Of a stretch of 8,165 bases of DNA, positions 1-7,186 are shown piece after piece; position 1 is the first letter of the stretch, and the number at the start of each line of letters is the position of its first letter. Position numbers and translations under genes: made by a program. The notes beneath the pieces were generated by a model. That model had not been told where the DNA came from. It saw nothing but the letters and a program-made list of their open reading frames with translations, and searched no databases. The DNA is from Palsa-872 sp036495195 (GTDB taxonomy: Bacteria > Chloroflexota > Dormibacteria > Dormibacterales > Dormibacteraceae), in assembly GCA_036495195.1 (NCBI GenBank), contig DASXNH010000132.1, forward strand, positions 1-8,165, read 5' to 3'.

Positions 1-738
1 CAGAACTTCGCCAAGGCCTACGACATCTCCTTCTCGAACAAGGACAACGAGCGCGAGCTGTGCTACTCCACCTCGTGGGGCATCAGCACCAGGCTGATCG
101 GCGCCCTCGTGATGGCGCACGGCGACGATTCGGGTCTCATCTTGCCTCCGAAGGTGGCGCCGATCCAGGTCGTGATCGTGCCGATCTTCAGGGATGCGCA
201 GAGCCGGTCCAAGGTCGAGGCATTCATCGACGGCTGGATCGGCGAGCTGAAGGCGGCAAGGATCCGCCACCACGTCGACTGGCGCGATGAGAGGCCGGGC
301 GACAAGTACGCGCACTGGGAGATGAAGGGAGTGCCGCTGCGCCTCAACGTCGGAGGCCGCGACGCCGACGCCGGCCAGGTGGAGCTGGTCGACAGGCTTT
401 CGCGCCAGCGGCGGCCGCTGCCGGTTGGGGGCATCGGCGCGCGGCTCGCCGACGAGCTGGTTTCATTCCAGAAGGCGCTCCTCGAACGAGCGCAGGGATT
501 CCTCGCCGAAAACACCTTCGAGATGTCGACTCTGGCCGAGGTCGTCGATCACTTCAAGCAGGGCGCTGGCTTCGTCTGGGTGCCATGGTGCGGAGATGCC
601 GAGTGCGAGCTGAAAATCAAGGCGGAGGCGGGCGGAGTGACAGTTCGAACGATCGACCCGGAGGAGAAGGCGTCGGGCAAGTGCCTCGTTTGCGGCAGGC
701 CGGCCAGGCACCGTGTGTCGCTGGCTCGCGCGTACTGA
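1..738 (+). CDS. proS: Prolyl-tRNA synthetase, type III (archaeal/eukaryotic-like), C-terminal part
   Basis: This cytoplasmic class II aminoacyl-tRNA synthetase charges tRNA-Pro with proline using ATP. The gene enters from the left edge in frame 1, so only the last 245 residues are visible, about half of the usual 470-500. Visible residues 22-53 carry class II motif 3 (STSWGISTRLIGALVMAHGD, then LPP and AP). The anticodon-binding domain follows at about 54-160 (QVVIVPI, then DWRDERPGDKYAHWEMKGVP). The C-terminal zinc-binding domain has four cysteines at visible residues 197, 202, 228 and 231, and the protein ends in the Ala-Arg-Ala-Tyr typical of this type. That domain separates type III enzymes from the longer bacterial type with an inserted editing domain. 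A small deviation is Gly-Gly-Arg-Asp where Gly-Pro-Arg-Asp is usual (visible 118-121). The gene is convergent with the HD-GYP gene, 38 bases away. The reading frame is intact and the assignment is firm. Confidence 0.96.
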   Translation, partial: QNFAKAYDISFSNKDNERELCYSTSWGISTRLIGALVMAHGDDSGLILPPKVAPIQVVIVPIFRDAQSRSKVEAFIDGWIGELKAARIRHHVDWRDERPGDKYAHWEMKGVPLRLNVGGRDADAGQVELVDRLSRQRRPLPVGGIGARLADELVSFQKALLERAQGFLAENTFEMSTLAEVVDHFKQGAGFVWVPWCGDAECELKIKAEAGGVTVRTIDPEEKASGKCLVCGRPARHRVSLARAY

Positions 739-772
739 AAGGCGCGTGGAAAAAGGCCTGGGTCTCAGCTTG

Positions 773-793
773 CTGACTAGCTAGTCGGGTTTT
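773..793 (+). terminator. Possible weak terminator between proS and the HD-GYP gene
   Basis: A perfect 12-base palindrome, GACTAGCTAGTC (775-786), can be extended to a 6-bp stem (773-778 with 783-788, including one G-U pair) around a 4-base AGCT loop. Four T's follow at 790-793. It lies 34 bases after the proS stop and overlaps the stop codon of the convergent HD-GYP gene. The stem is short and not GC-rich, so this is a weak candidate. No better hairpin is visible in the 38-base gap. Confidence 0.28.
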
Positions 794-3743
794 CGAAAGC
801 CCCGATCGCCGGCGCGTCTTTGTACAGGTTCTCTTGCGCGATGACCTTCAGGCTGCCGTTGTTGGCGGCGTCGAGCACCGCCTCGGCCACGTCGGGGTGG
901 AAATGCGTGCCGGCGCCTGACCGCACCTGCTCGACCGCGACCTCGAGCGACGAAGCCTTCCGATAGGGCCTGTCAGATGTCATGGCGTCGATCGCGTCGG
1001 CGGCGCTGACTATCCACGCGTACATCGGCAGCTCGTCGGCCTTCTTGCGGTCGGGATAGCCCTTGCCGTCATACCGTTCGTGGTGTGAGCGGACGATCAC
1101 CAGCTCGTCTGTCAGCATCTTCAGCCCGCTGAGGATGTTGAACCCCGCGACAGGGTGCTCCTTCATCTTCGCGAACTCTTCGTCGGTGAGCTTGCCCGCC
1201 TTCTGCAGGATTGCGTCAGGCACGCCGATCTTGCCGATGTCGTGCAACCTTCCGCCGCGCTCGAGCCGCACCCAAGCCGCCTGATCCTTGGGGGAGTACT
1301 TCATCTGGCGCGCGATCGTCAGCGCGTACTGGGTCACCCTCTGCGAGTGGCCGGCCGTGTAGGGGTCGCGCGCGTCGACGGCGTTGGCCAACGCCTCGAG
1401 GGACGAAAGTATGACCTCCTCTCGGTCCTTGAAAAGGCGCGCGTTGTCGATCGCCACCGCGGCCTGCGCGGCCAGCTCGGTGACCAGGTTCCGATGATCG
1501 GGAGTGAAAGCGTGGCCGGCCTGATAGTTGGCGAGGAAGAGGACGCCCGTCGGCGTGCCCCGCAAGGTGATGGGAACGCACAGCACAGCGCGCGGGTTGA
1601 GCGGGCTCTCGTTGACTGTGTCCTGCTCCATGGCCTCCATGAACGCCTTGCCCGAGGCCATGACGTCCCGGCAGATGTCGCCCCCGACCCCGAGGGCCAG
1701 CTTCTCGGCGGTGGTCGAGTCGGTGCCGAACCCGCCCTTGAGCACCAGCCTGCCCGAGTCGTCGAGGGCCAGGCACCCGATCTGCGCACTCGACGCTTTG
1801 GCCGCGCCTGCCAGTACCTGCTGAAGCACCTGGTTCAGGTCGAGCGTGGACGTCGCGGCCTGCAGTGCCTCCTGCAGATTGCGCAGCTCCCAGATGCTGC
1901 GCTGGTTGTTGTCATAAAGCTCGGCGTTCCTGACCGCGACGACGCCCTGGTTGCCAAGAGTCGTGAGCACCCGCTGATCGTCAGCGGTCCACTCCCGCTT
2001 CTTCACATCGAAGACCGACAGCGTTCCCCACAGGCGCCCGTCCTCGAGCATCGGCATGCAGATCGCGGCATGCAACCCGAAGTGGACGAGGTTGGGTGGC
2101 GACTGGAGCTCCGGGCTTTGGCTGAGGTCCGGTATCGCGATCGGCCGCCCGCTCAGCATCACGGCGCCGATGATGCCCTGCCCGTTTTGCACGATCAGGT
2201 CGTCGACGGTCGACGGCAGGCCCAGCGACATGATCGTGGCCTGGCTCCCGTCGGCGGTGGCTCGTGTCAGCAACCCGGCGCTGGCCGTGGTGACCCGCAC
2301 CGCCGTCTCCAGCGTCTTCTGCTCCAGCACGTTGGAGCCCTGCGTCACGGTGGTGAGCGCTTGCGAGACCTCTCCCAGCGCATCGAGCGCCGTGTCCAGC
2401 TTGGAGGCCTGGCCGGTGACCACCTGGAGGATGCGCGAGTTCTCGACGGCGACGCCCGCCATCGACCCGAGCTCGTCGAGCGCGGCAATGTCGCGCTGGT
2501 TGAACCCTGCCGTGCCATTTCGCCCCAGACAGATCGCGCCGAACACGCCGTCCTTGCCTCGTATCGGAGTGAGCGCCTCGTTGGTGGTGCCGCCTTCGGA
2601 GCTGGGGATCAGCCCGCTGAGGATGCCCTCGTCGACAGTGACGAAGCTCCGCAGCACGGTCTCGCCATCGCGCACCTTCGCGAGCGGTCCTGCGATCGGA
2701 AGCGAGCCGGCTGAGCCGCCGAGCACCGTGTAGGTGTTGTCGGCCTGGAACAGGGCAACGCTGCCGGCATCGTAGCGAATGACCTGCTTTCCCTTTTCGA
2801 GGACAAGGTCCAACACCTCCTTCATCGATTTGCCCGACGCTTCCTTCACGAGCTCGTTCATCAACGAGTAGCGCGCCGACTCCTTCCGCGAAAGCGCTAC
2901 GGCGTGGGCGCTTGCAAGCTGCGCGCCGGCGCGCAAGGTCAGCGTGCGCGCGAGCCTGCGATCGTCGTCGGTGAAGCCGCCCGGTTTGTTCCCGAGCAGG
3001 ACGAACCCACCGATGTGCTCCCCAATCGGCACCGGCACGGCCATCAGGCTTTCGACGTGAAGGTCCTCAGGAAGGTAGTGCGCCAGCTCGCGCAACCCGC
3101 TGTCGTCGCGCCCGACGAACTCCTGGCCCGATTCCATGGCCGCGGTCAGCGGGCCGGCCCCACCAGGCACGCGGTTGACCGGTTGCGGATGCAGGCGCTC
3201 GAGCCCGATACCCGGTGGCTGCGGCACGAACTGCTTGCCATCAGGCGATGCGAGAAAGTAGCAGGCGAACGCCGAGCCGATCTGGTGCGCGATGTTCGCC
3301 GTCAGCGCTGCCACGTCTCCTGGCTGCGCTGCGCTGTCGGCGTCCGAGGTGGCGGCCATAAAGGCGCGATGCTTCTCCTCGAGTTGCGCGTTCAGCCTCT
3401 TCATATCGTCCAGCTGGTGGCGCATCGCGTCGGTGAAGTTGCGGTACGCAAGGCTGCCGGCGAAACCGCCCAGCCCAAGCAACGCCAGGCCGGCGATGCC
3501 GAGGAAGCTGAAGTCGGGGGTTAACACCGACACGACGAGGGCGGCGATGCCAAGCGGGACGGCCACCTGCCACGTCCGGTTCAAGGCTCCCGCCACCAAT
3601 GCGAGCAGCCCGGCGATCGCCGCGAGCAGGGCGGGCTGCCCGACGCGACCGTTCACGTTGAGCGTGGCGCCGGCCAGGATCAGGATCGCGGTGGCGGCGG
3701 AGAGTGCGATCCGTGTGAGAAATGTTGCTTGATCGGAATTCAT
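777..3743 (-). CDS. Membrane-anchored four-GAF HD-GYP domain protein (putative c-di-GMP phosphodiesterase)
   Basis: This 988-residue signalling protein probably hydrolyses cyclic di-GMP at the membrane under control of small-molecule or redox sensing. About four hydrophobic segments lie at residues 9-28, 37-54, 59-75 and 79-99, followed by a charged, probably coiled-coil stretch at 104-128. Four GAF-like domains follow at about 143-285, 305-440, 470-610 and 635-770, with a helical linker at about 603-632. The HD-GYP domain spans about 775-965. Its motifs look complete: H799, the HD pair H834-D835 in HDIGKIGVPD, H863-P864, H887-H888-E889 through DGKGYP to 897, and D916 followed by DAMTSDRPYR. 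GAF1 has an NK..F...D pattern (252-261) resembling part of the cyclic-nucleotide NKFDE motif, but Arg replaces the final Glu. The frame is open 48 codons further upstream, but that stretch is antisense to the rel start and looks non-coding, so the ATG at 3743-3741 is preferred. No strong ribosome-binding site precedes it. Divergent from rel. The ligands of the GAF domains cannot be told. Confidence 0.92.
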   Translation of the reverse strand: MNSDQATFLTRIALSAATAILILAGATLNVNGRVGQPALLAAIAGLLALVAGALNRTWQVAVPLGIAALVVSVLTPDFSFLGIAGLALLGLGGFAGSLAYRNFTDAMRHQLDDMKRLNAQLEEKHRAFMAATSDADSAAQPGDVAALTANIAHQIGSAFACYFLASPDGKQFVPQPPGIGLERLHPQPVNRVPGGAGPLTAAMESGQEFVGRDDSGLRELAHYLPEDLHVESLMAVPVPIGEHIGGFVLLGNKPGGFTDDDRRLARTLTLRAGAQLASAHAVALSRKESARYSLMNELVKEASGKSMKEVLDLVLEKGKQVIRYDAGSVALFQADNTYTVLGGSAGSLPIAGPLAKVRDGETVLRSFVTVDEGILSGLIPSSEGGTTNEALTPIRGKDGVFGAICLGRNGTAGFNQRDIAALDELGSMAGVAVENSRILQVVTGQASKLDTALDALGEVSQALTTVTQGSNVLEQKTLETAVRVTTASAGLLTRATADGSQATIMSLGLPSTVDDLIVQNGQGIIGAVMLSGRPIAIPDLSQSPELQSPPNLVHFGLHAAICMPMLEDGRLWGTLSVFDVKKREWTADDQRVLTTLGNQGVVAVRNAELYDNNQRSIWELRNLQEALQAATSTLDLNQVLQQVLAGAAKASSAQIGCLALDDSGRLVLKGGFGTDSTTAEKLALGVGGDICRDVMASGKAFMEAMEQDTVNESPLNPRAVLCVPITLRGTPTGVLFLANYQAGHAFTPDHRNLVTELAAQAAVAIDNARLFKDREEVILSSLEALANAVDARDPYTAGHSQRVTQYALTIARQMKYSPKDQAAWVRLERGGRLHDIGKIGVPDAILQKAGKLTDEEFAKMKEHPVAGFNILSGLKMLTDELVIVRSHHERYDGKGYPDRKKADELPMYAWIVSAADAIDAMTSDRPYRKASSLEVAVEQVRSGAGTHFHPDVAEAVLDAANNGSLKVIAQENLYKDAPAIGAFENPTS

Positions 3744-3822
3744 GTCGCCGGCTAAGTCTAGGCAGCGGGACTGGGGATGGGCCTCCCCCAAACCTCTCCT
3801 AAACTCTTGTTCGAGTGACCAG
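3744..3822. promoter_or_regulatory. Divergent promoter region between HD-GYP gene and rel
   Basis: These 79 bases separate two divergent starts and must hold signals for both genes. Minus strand: TAGACT (3760-3755) is a plausible -10 box 11 bases before the HD-GYP ATG, giving a very short or absent leader. Plus strand: TAAACT (3800-3805) is a plausible -10 box 17 bases before the rel GTG. With 17-base spacers both -35 regions would fall at about 3777-3783, but neither resembles TTGACA (ATGGGC on plus, GGCCCA on minus). An inverted repeat, GGGGA (3773-3777) and TCCCC (3784-3788) with a 6-base spacer, sits over that shared point and could be an operator. The boxes match only the loose TANNNT pattern, so they are suggestions. 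The existence of a promoter region follows from gene orientation. Confidence 0.5.
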
Positions 3823-5952
3823 GTGACAGTTTCAGAGCTTCTGCGCATCGCCGACCATCTCGACGCCCCTGACAGGGAGATCGTCAAGAGGGCTTATGAG
3901 CGCGCGGCCAAAGCGCATACCGGCCAGCGCCGGCTTTCGGGCGAGGACTATGTGAACCACCCGATGGAGGTGGCGGCGATCCTCGCCGACCTCGAGCTCG
4001 ATGCGGCCACCATCGCCGCAGCCCTGCTGCACGACACTGTCGAGGACACCGCCCTCACCGCCGAGGAAGTTGAGAGGGAGTTCGGTCCTGAGGTCGCGCG
4101 GCTGGTCGAAGGGGTGACGAAGCTCGGACGAATTTCGCTGCGCTCCGACCAGCAGCAGCAGGCGGAGAACATCCGAAAGATGATGGTCGCGATGGCGGAG
4201 GATCTGCGGGTCGTCCTCATCAAGCTGGCCGACCGGCTGCACAACATGCGCACCCTGGAACCGCTGGCCGACTTGAAGCGCCGCAAGATCTCCCGCGAGA
4301 CCCTCGACATCTACGCGCCTCTTGCCCACCGGCTTGGCATCGGACAGGTCAAATGGGAGCTCGAGGACCTCGCGTTTCGTTACCTGGAACCGGAGGCTTA
4401 CGACGAGGTCGCGAAGCGAATCTTTCGCAAGCGCGGCGAACGCGAGGCACTGGTCTCGGACCTTCGCGAGATCCTCGCACGCGAGCTCGAGACGGTGGGC
4501 ATCACCGCCGATATAACCGGCCGGCCAAAGCACATCTACTCCGTCTGGCAAAAGATGACGAAGGAGAACAAGGACTTCACCGAGATCTACGACCTTTCGG
4601 CGATCAGGGTGCAGGTCGACTCGGTGCGTGACTGTTATGGCGTGCTCGGCGTCGTCCACTCGCTCTGGAAGCCCGTGCCTGGTCGCTTCAAGGACTATGT
4701 CGCGATGCCCAAGTCCAACGGCTACCAGTCGCTCCATACGACTGTGATCACGCACACTGGCGAGCCGATCGAGATCCAGATCCGCACCCATGAGATGCAT
4801 CGCGTGGCGGAATTCGGCGTGGCGGCGCACTGGGCTTACAAGGAGGGCGGCAAGGACGCGAGCTTCGACCAGAAGCTGTCGTGGCTGCGCAGCCTTCTCG
4901 AATGGCAGAACGAGGTGGGGGACGCCGAGTCATTCCTCGATACCGTCAAGGTCGACCTCTTTCAGGACGAGGTTTACGTCTTCACCCCGAAGGGCGAGGT
5001 CCTCAACCTGCCGGCCGGCTCGACCCCGGTGGACTTCGCGTACCGCATCCACACCGAGGTCGGCCACCGATGCATCGGCGCCAAGGCCAACGGCCGCATG
5101 GTTCCGCTCGACTATCCGCTGAAGAACGGCGAGATCGTCGAGATCCTGACCTCGAAGGCGCCGCACGGTCCGAGCCGCGACTGGCTCAACTTCGTCAAGA
5201 GCGCTTCGGCGAAGGAGCGGATCAGGAAGTGGTTCAAGAGCCAGCGTCGCGAGGAAAACGTCGGGAAGGGGCGAGATCTGCTGGACAAAGAGCTCCAGCG
5301 GATGCATCGCGTCAACCTTTCGGACCTACCCGACGCCAAGCTGCACGAGATCTCGAACCTGCACCACTACAACGCGATCGACGACTTCCTGGCGGCGATC
5401 GGTTATGGGGACCTGTCGCCGCACGCGGTGGTCATGCGCATGGCGTTGAGCACCGGCGCTGCGGACGGCGACCTCCGCGCGATCCCGCTAATTCCCAACG
5501 TGCAGCCGACGCCCCGCGTACTGGTGCGCGGGGAGAAGGGCGTGCTCACCAAGATCGCGCCTTGCTGCCAACCCGTGCCTGGGGATGCGATCGCGGGGTA
5601 CACGACACGCGGGCGAGGTGTGACAGTGCACCGGGCGGATTGCATCAACGCCGTGAACGCGCAGGACAGAGCGCGCGTGGTGCCGGTGGACTGGGACGCG
5701 GAAGCCACGCATTTGTATCCTGTCGACATCAAGATCGAGGCCTGGGACAGGCAGGGCCTCCTACGCGACATCGCGACGGTGGTGGCGGAGAACCGGGTCA
5801 ACATGTCGGCGCTCGAGGTTCACGTGTACGACGACAAGACCGCGGTGGTGTCGGCAACAGTCGAGATCGACTCCCTCGCTCAGCTCTCGCGAGTGATGGA
5901 GAAGCTGGAGGCCGTCAAGGACGTCCACACAGTGGCGCGAGAGGCGTCGTGA
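3823..5952 (+). CDS. rel: Bifunctional (p)ppGpp synthetase/hydrolase Rel (RelA/SpoT family)
   Basis: Rel makes ppGpp/pppGpp from ATP and GDP/GTP during starvation and degrades it otherwise, driving the stringent response on or near the ribosome. From the GTG at 3823 it has 709 residues, close to the family norm. The HD hydrolase domain (about 15-170) keeps H46, H70-D71 in HDTVEDT, and D137 in LADRLHNMR. The synthetase domain (about 210-340) has RPKHIYSVWQKM, D257 in YDLSAIRV, RFKDYVAMPKSNGYQSLHTT and E317 in IEIQIRT. RFKD (288-291) is the RXKD signature of bifunctional enzymes rather than the EXDD of synthetase-only RelA. A TGS domain lies at about 383-445, a Cys-Cys/His/Cys zinc-finger-like region at 581-607, and an ACT domain at about 635-709. 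An in-frame ATG at 3742 would add 27 residues (736 in total). That extension is not family-like and would overlap the HD-GYP start codon, so GTG (V-T-V-S-E-L-L) is preferred. No clear Shine-Dalgarno precedes it. First gene of a three-gene overlapping set. Confidence 0.96.
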   Translation: MTVSELLRIADHLDAPDREIVKRAYERAAKAHTGQRRLSGEDYVNHPMEVAAILADLELDAATIAAALLHDTVEDTALTAEEVEREFGPEVARLVEGVTKLGRISLRSDQQQQAENIRKMMVAMAEDLRVVLIKLADRLHNMRTLEPLADLKRRKISRETLDIYAPLAHRLGIGQVKWELEDLAFRYLEPEAYDEVAKRIFRKRGEREALVSDLREILARELETVGITADITGRPKHIYSVWQKMTKENKDFTEIYDLSAIRVQVDSVRDCYGVLGVVHSLWKPVPGRFKDYVAMPKSNGYQSLHTTVITHTGEPIEIQIRTHEMHRVAEFGVAAHWAYKEGGKDASFDQKLSWLRSLLEWQNEVGDAESFLDTVKVDLFQDEVYVFTPKGEVLNLPAGSTPVDFAYRIHTEVGHRCIGAKANGRMVPLDYPLKNGEIVEILTSKAPHGPSRDWLNFVKSASAKERIRKWFKSQRREENVGKGRDLLDKELQRMHRVNLSDLPDAKLHEISNLHHYNAIDDFLAAIGYGDLSPHAVVMRMALSTGAADGDLRAIPLIPNVQPTPRVLVRGEKGVLTKIAPCCQPVPGDAIAGYTTRGRGVTVHRADCINAVNAQDRARVVPVDWDAEATHLYPVDIKIEAWDRQGLLRDIATVVAENRVNMSALEVHVYDDKTAVVSATVEIDSLAQLSRVMEKLEAVKDVHTVAREAS

Positions 5953-6542
5953 CGAAGGGCACGCATGAGATCGTGATCCGTGACGTCAGCCCGGAGCTGC
6001 TGCCGGCCTACCTGGATTTCTTCGACCATCACGCCTTCGCTGACTTTCCGGAATGGCGGTCGTGCTATTGCATTGAGACGCATAGCGCTGCGAACCTGAG
6101 TGACGACGAGTCGATTGATCGCGTCGCGGAGGCCAACCGACGCGGTATGAGCAGCTTGATCATGCGGGGCGAGGTGACGGCGCTCCTTGCCTTTGAGGGT
6201 GGCGAGCCCATCGGCTGGTGCAACTACGGTGAAACGACACGGCTCAGCGGAGTCATGCACAGGTTCGGTCTAACCGCGCCGGACCATGAAGGGGTCGGGT
6301 CGGTTGCGTGTTTCGTGATTGCCTCACCCTATCGTGGGCACGGTGTGGCTTCGAGGCTGCTCGATGCGGCGGTCGAGCGGCTGCGGGCTAAAGGCATGAA
6401 GGCCGTCGAGGCGTACCCCAAGCGCTCTGATGATTCACAACACACCAACTATCGTGGCCCCATGGCGATGTTCGTTCGGGCCGGCTTCCAGCCGTACGGT
6501 GAGGCTGGGAGCCACCTGGTTCTTCGCAAGACACTCGGGTGA
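5949..6542 (+). CDS. GNAT-family N-acetyltransferase, substrate unknown
   Basis: This 197-residue cytoplasmic protein should transfer an acetyl group from acetyl-CoA to an amine. The GNAT core is in the C-terminal half: VACFVIASPYRGHGVASRLL (119-138) contains the acetyl-CoA pyrophosphate loop R-G-H-G-V-A (129-134). A second strand follows with VEAYP (153-157) and then GPMAMFVRAGFQPY (170-183). The N-terminal part has F-P-E-W-R-S-C-Y-C (33-41) and IGWCNYG (88-94). This pattern belongs, as I recall it, to a widespread GNAT subgroup with W..CYC and GWCN signatures and no established substrate. The start is a GTG at 5949 whose last bases form the rel stop in a GTGA overlap. GAGAGG (5939-5944) lies four bases before it and can serve as ribosome-binding site. 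It is probably co-transcribed and translationally coupled with rel, but this does not prove a link to the stringent response. The family call is firm and the function unknown. Confidence 0.9.
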   Translation: MTKGTHEIVIRDVSPELLPAYLDFFDHHAFADFPEWRSCYCIETHSAANLSDDESIDRVAEANRRGMSSLIMRGEVTALLAFEGGEPIGWCNYGETTRLSGVMHRFGLTAPDHEGVGSVACFVIASPYRGHGVASRLLDAAVERLRAKGMKAVEAYPKRSDDSQHTNYRGPMAMFVRAGFQPYGEAGSHLVLRKTLG

Positions 6543-7186
6543 AGATCACAGTCGAAGCCACCGCCGACGCGCGGTTTGGAACGAACTCCTATCTGGTCAT
6601 GGATGAGGCCACAAAGGATGCGGTCATCATCGACGCGAACTTCGAGCCGCAGGCGATTCTTGAGGTGGCGCGCCAGGCAGGCGCGAACGTGCGGGCCGTC
6701 CTTATGACTCACACCGATGTCGATCACATCGCGGGGTTGCCGGCCCTGCTCGAGGAGCTTGGTCCCATCCCCGTCGTCGTCCATGAAGCGGAACAGCATG
6801 TGCTTGTCGATGGGACGCCGCTCCGCCGCGAGTTTGCGGCTGAGCTGCCCAGGCTGGAGAACGTCATCAGCCTCCGCCAGCACGCCCACTATCACGCAGG
6901 TTCCCTCGAGTTCGAGGCGCTTCACACACCCGGCCACAGCCCGGGTGGCATCACGTTCAAGATCCATAAGCTCCTGTTCACGGGAGACGCGCTGTTCGCC
7001 GGATCGATCGGCAGGTCCGATTTCCGAAACTCGGACGGTCGCGCTTTGCTTGACGGCATTCACACCGAGCTGCTGTCGTTACCGGACGATTACGCCGTCT
7101 TCAGCGGCCATGGCCCCGCGACGACGATCGGGCGAGAGAGGAAGGCGAACCCCTTCTTAGTGCCTGATCGCCAGGACAACCAGTAG
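6539..7186 (+). CDS. Glyoxalase II-like metallo-beta-lactamase-fold hydrolase
   Basis: This 215-residue protein is probably a metal-dependent thioester or ester hydrolase resembling YcbL/GloB-type glyoxalase II enzymes. Metal-site motifs are visible in order: MTHTDVDHIAG (56-66; H58, D60, D62, H63), HTPGHSPGG (129-137; H133), FTGDALFAGSIGRSDF (147-162; D150) and SGHGPATTIGRERKANPFL (189-207; H191). The last two are strongly characteristic of the glyoxalase II-like subgroup. The usual HxHxDH signature reads HxDxDH here, so one zinc-ligand His is replaced by Asp60. It lacks the long C-terminal domain of true GloB and cannot be called lactoylglutathione hydrolase with confidence. The GTG start overlaps the GNAT stop as GTGA and no Shine-Dalgarno is evident, so translation probably depends on reinitiation from upstream. 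The last 30 bases overlap the 3' end of tadC on the other strand. Confidence 0.92.
   Translation: MKITVEATADARFGTNSYLVMDEATKDAVIIDANFEPQAILEVARQAGANVRAVLMTHTDVDHIAGLPALLEELGPIPVVVHEAEQHVLVDGTPLRREFAAELPRLENVISLRQHAHYHAGSLEFEALHTPGHSPGGITFKIHKLLFTGDALFAGSIGRSDFRNSDGRALLDGIHTELLSLPDDYAVFSGHGPATTIGRERKANPFLVPDRQDNQ

Noticed and set aside
1155..2714. Long plus-strand open frame of 519 codons opposite the HD-GYP gene
   Set aside because: It is antisense to a protein with clear GAF and HD-GYP motifs, is rich in Arg/Gly/Ala/Leu without recognisable domains, and is the expected shadow in high-GC coding DNA.
3832..4830. Minus-strand open frame of 332 codons opposite the 5' half of rel
   Set aside because: It is antisense to the conserved HD and synthetase domains and has no recognisable motifs.
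4881..5948. Plus-strand frame running through the 3' half of rel into the GNAT gene (N-terminal part of a 553-codon frame)
   Set aside because: The first 356 codons lie out of frame over the TGS, zinc-finger and ACT regions of rel and show no domain. Only the part from GTG 5949 is a real gene, so this is not a fusion.
6449..7063. Minus-strand open frame of 204 codons opposite the GNAT/hydrolase junction
   Set aside because: It spans the antisense of two genes with clear motifs and shows no family features.
5949..7186. GNAT and hydrolase genes as a recently transferred pair
   Set aside because: Base use by eye is slightly less GC-biased than rel, but the GTGA coupling and lack of flanking repeats give no real support for transfer.
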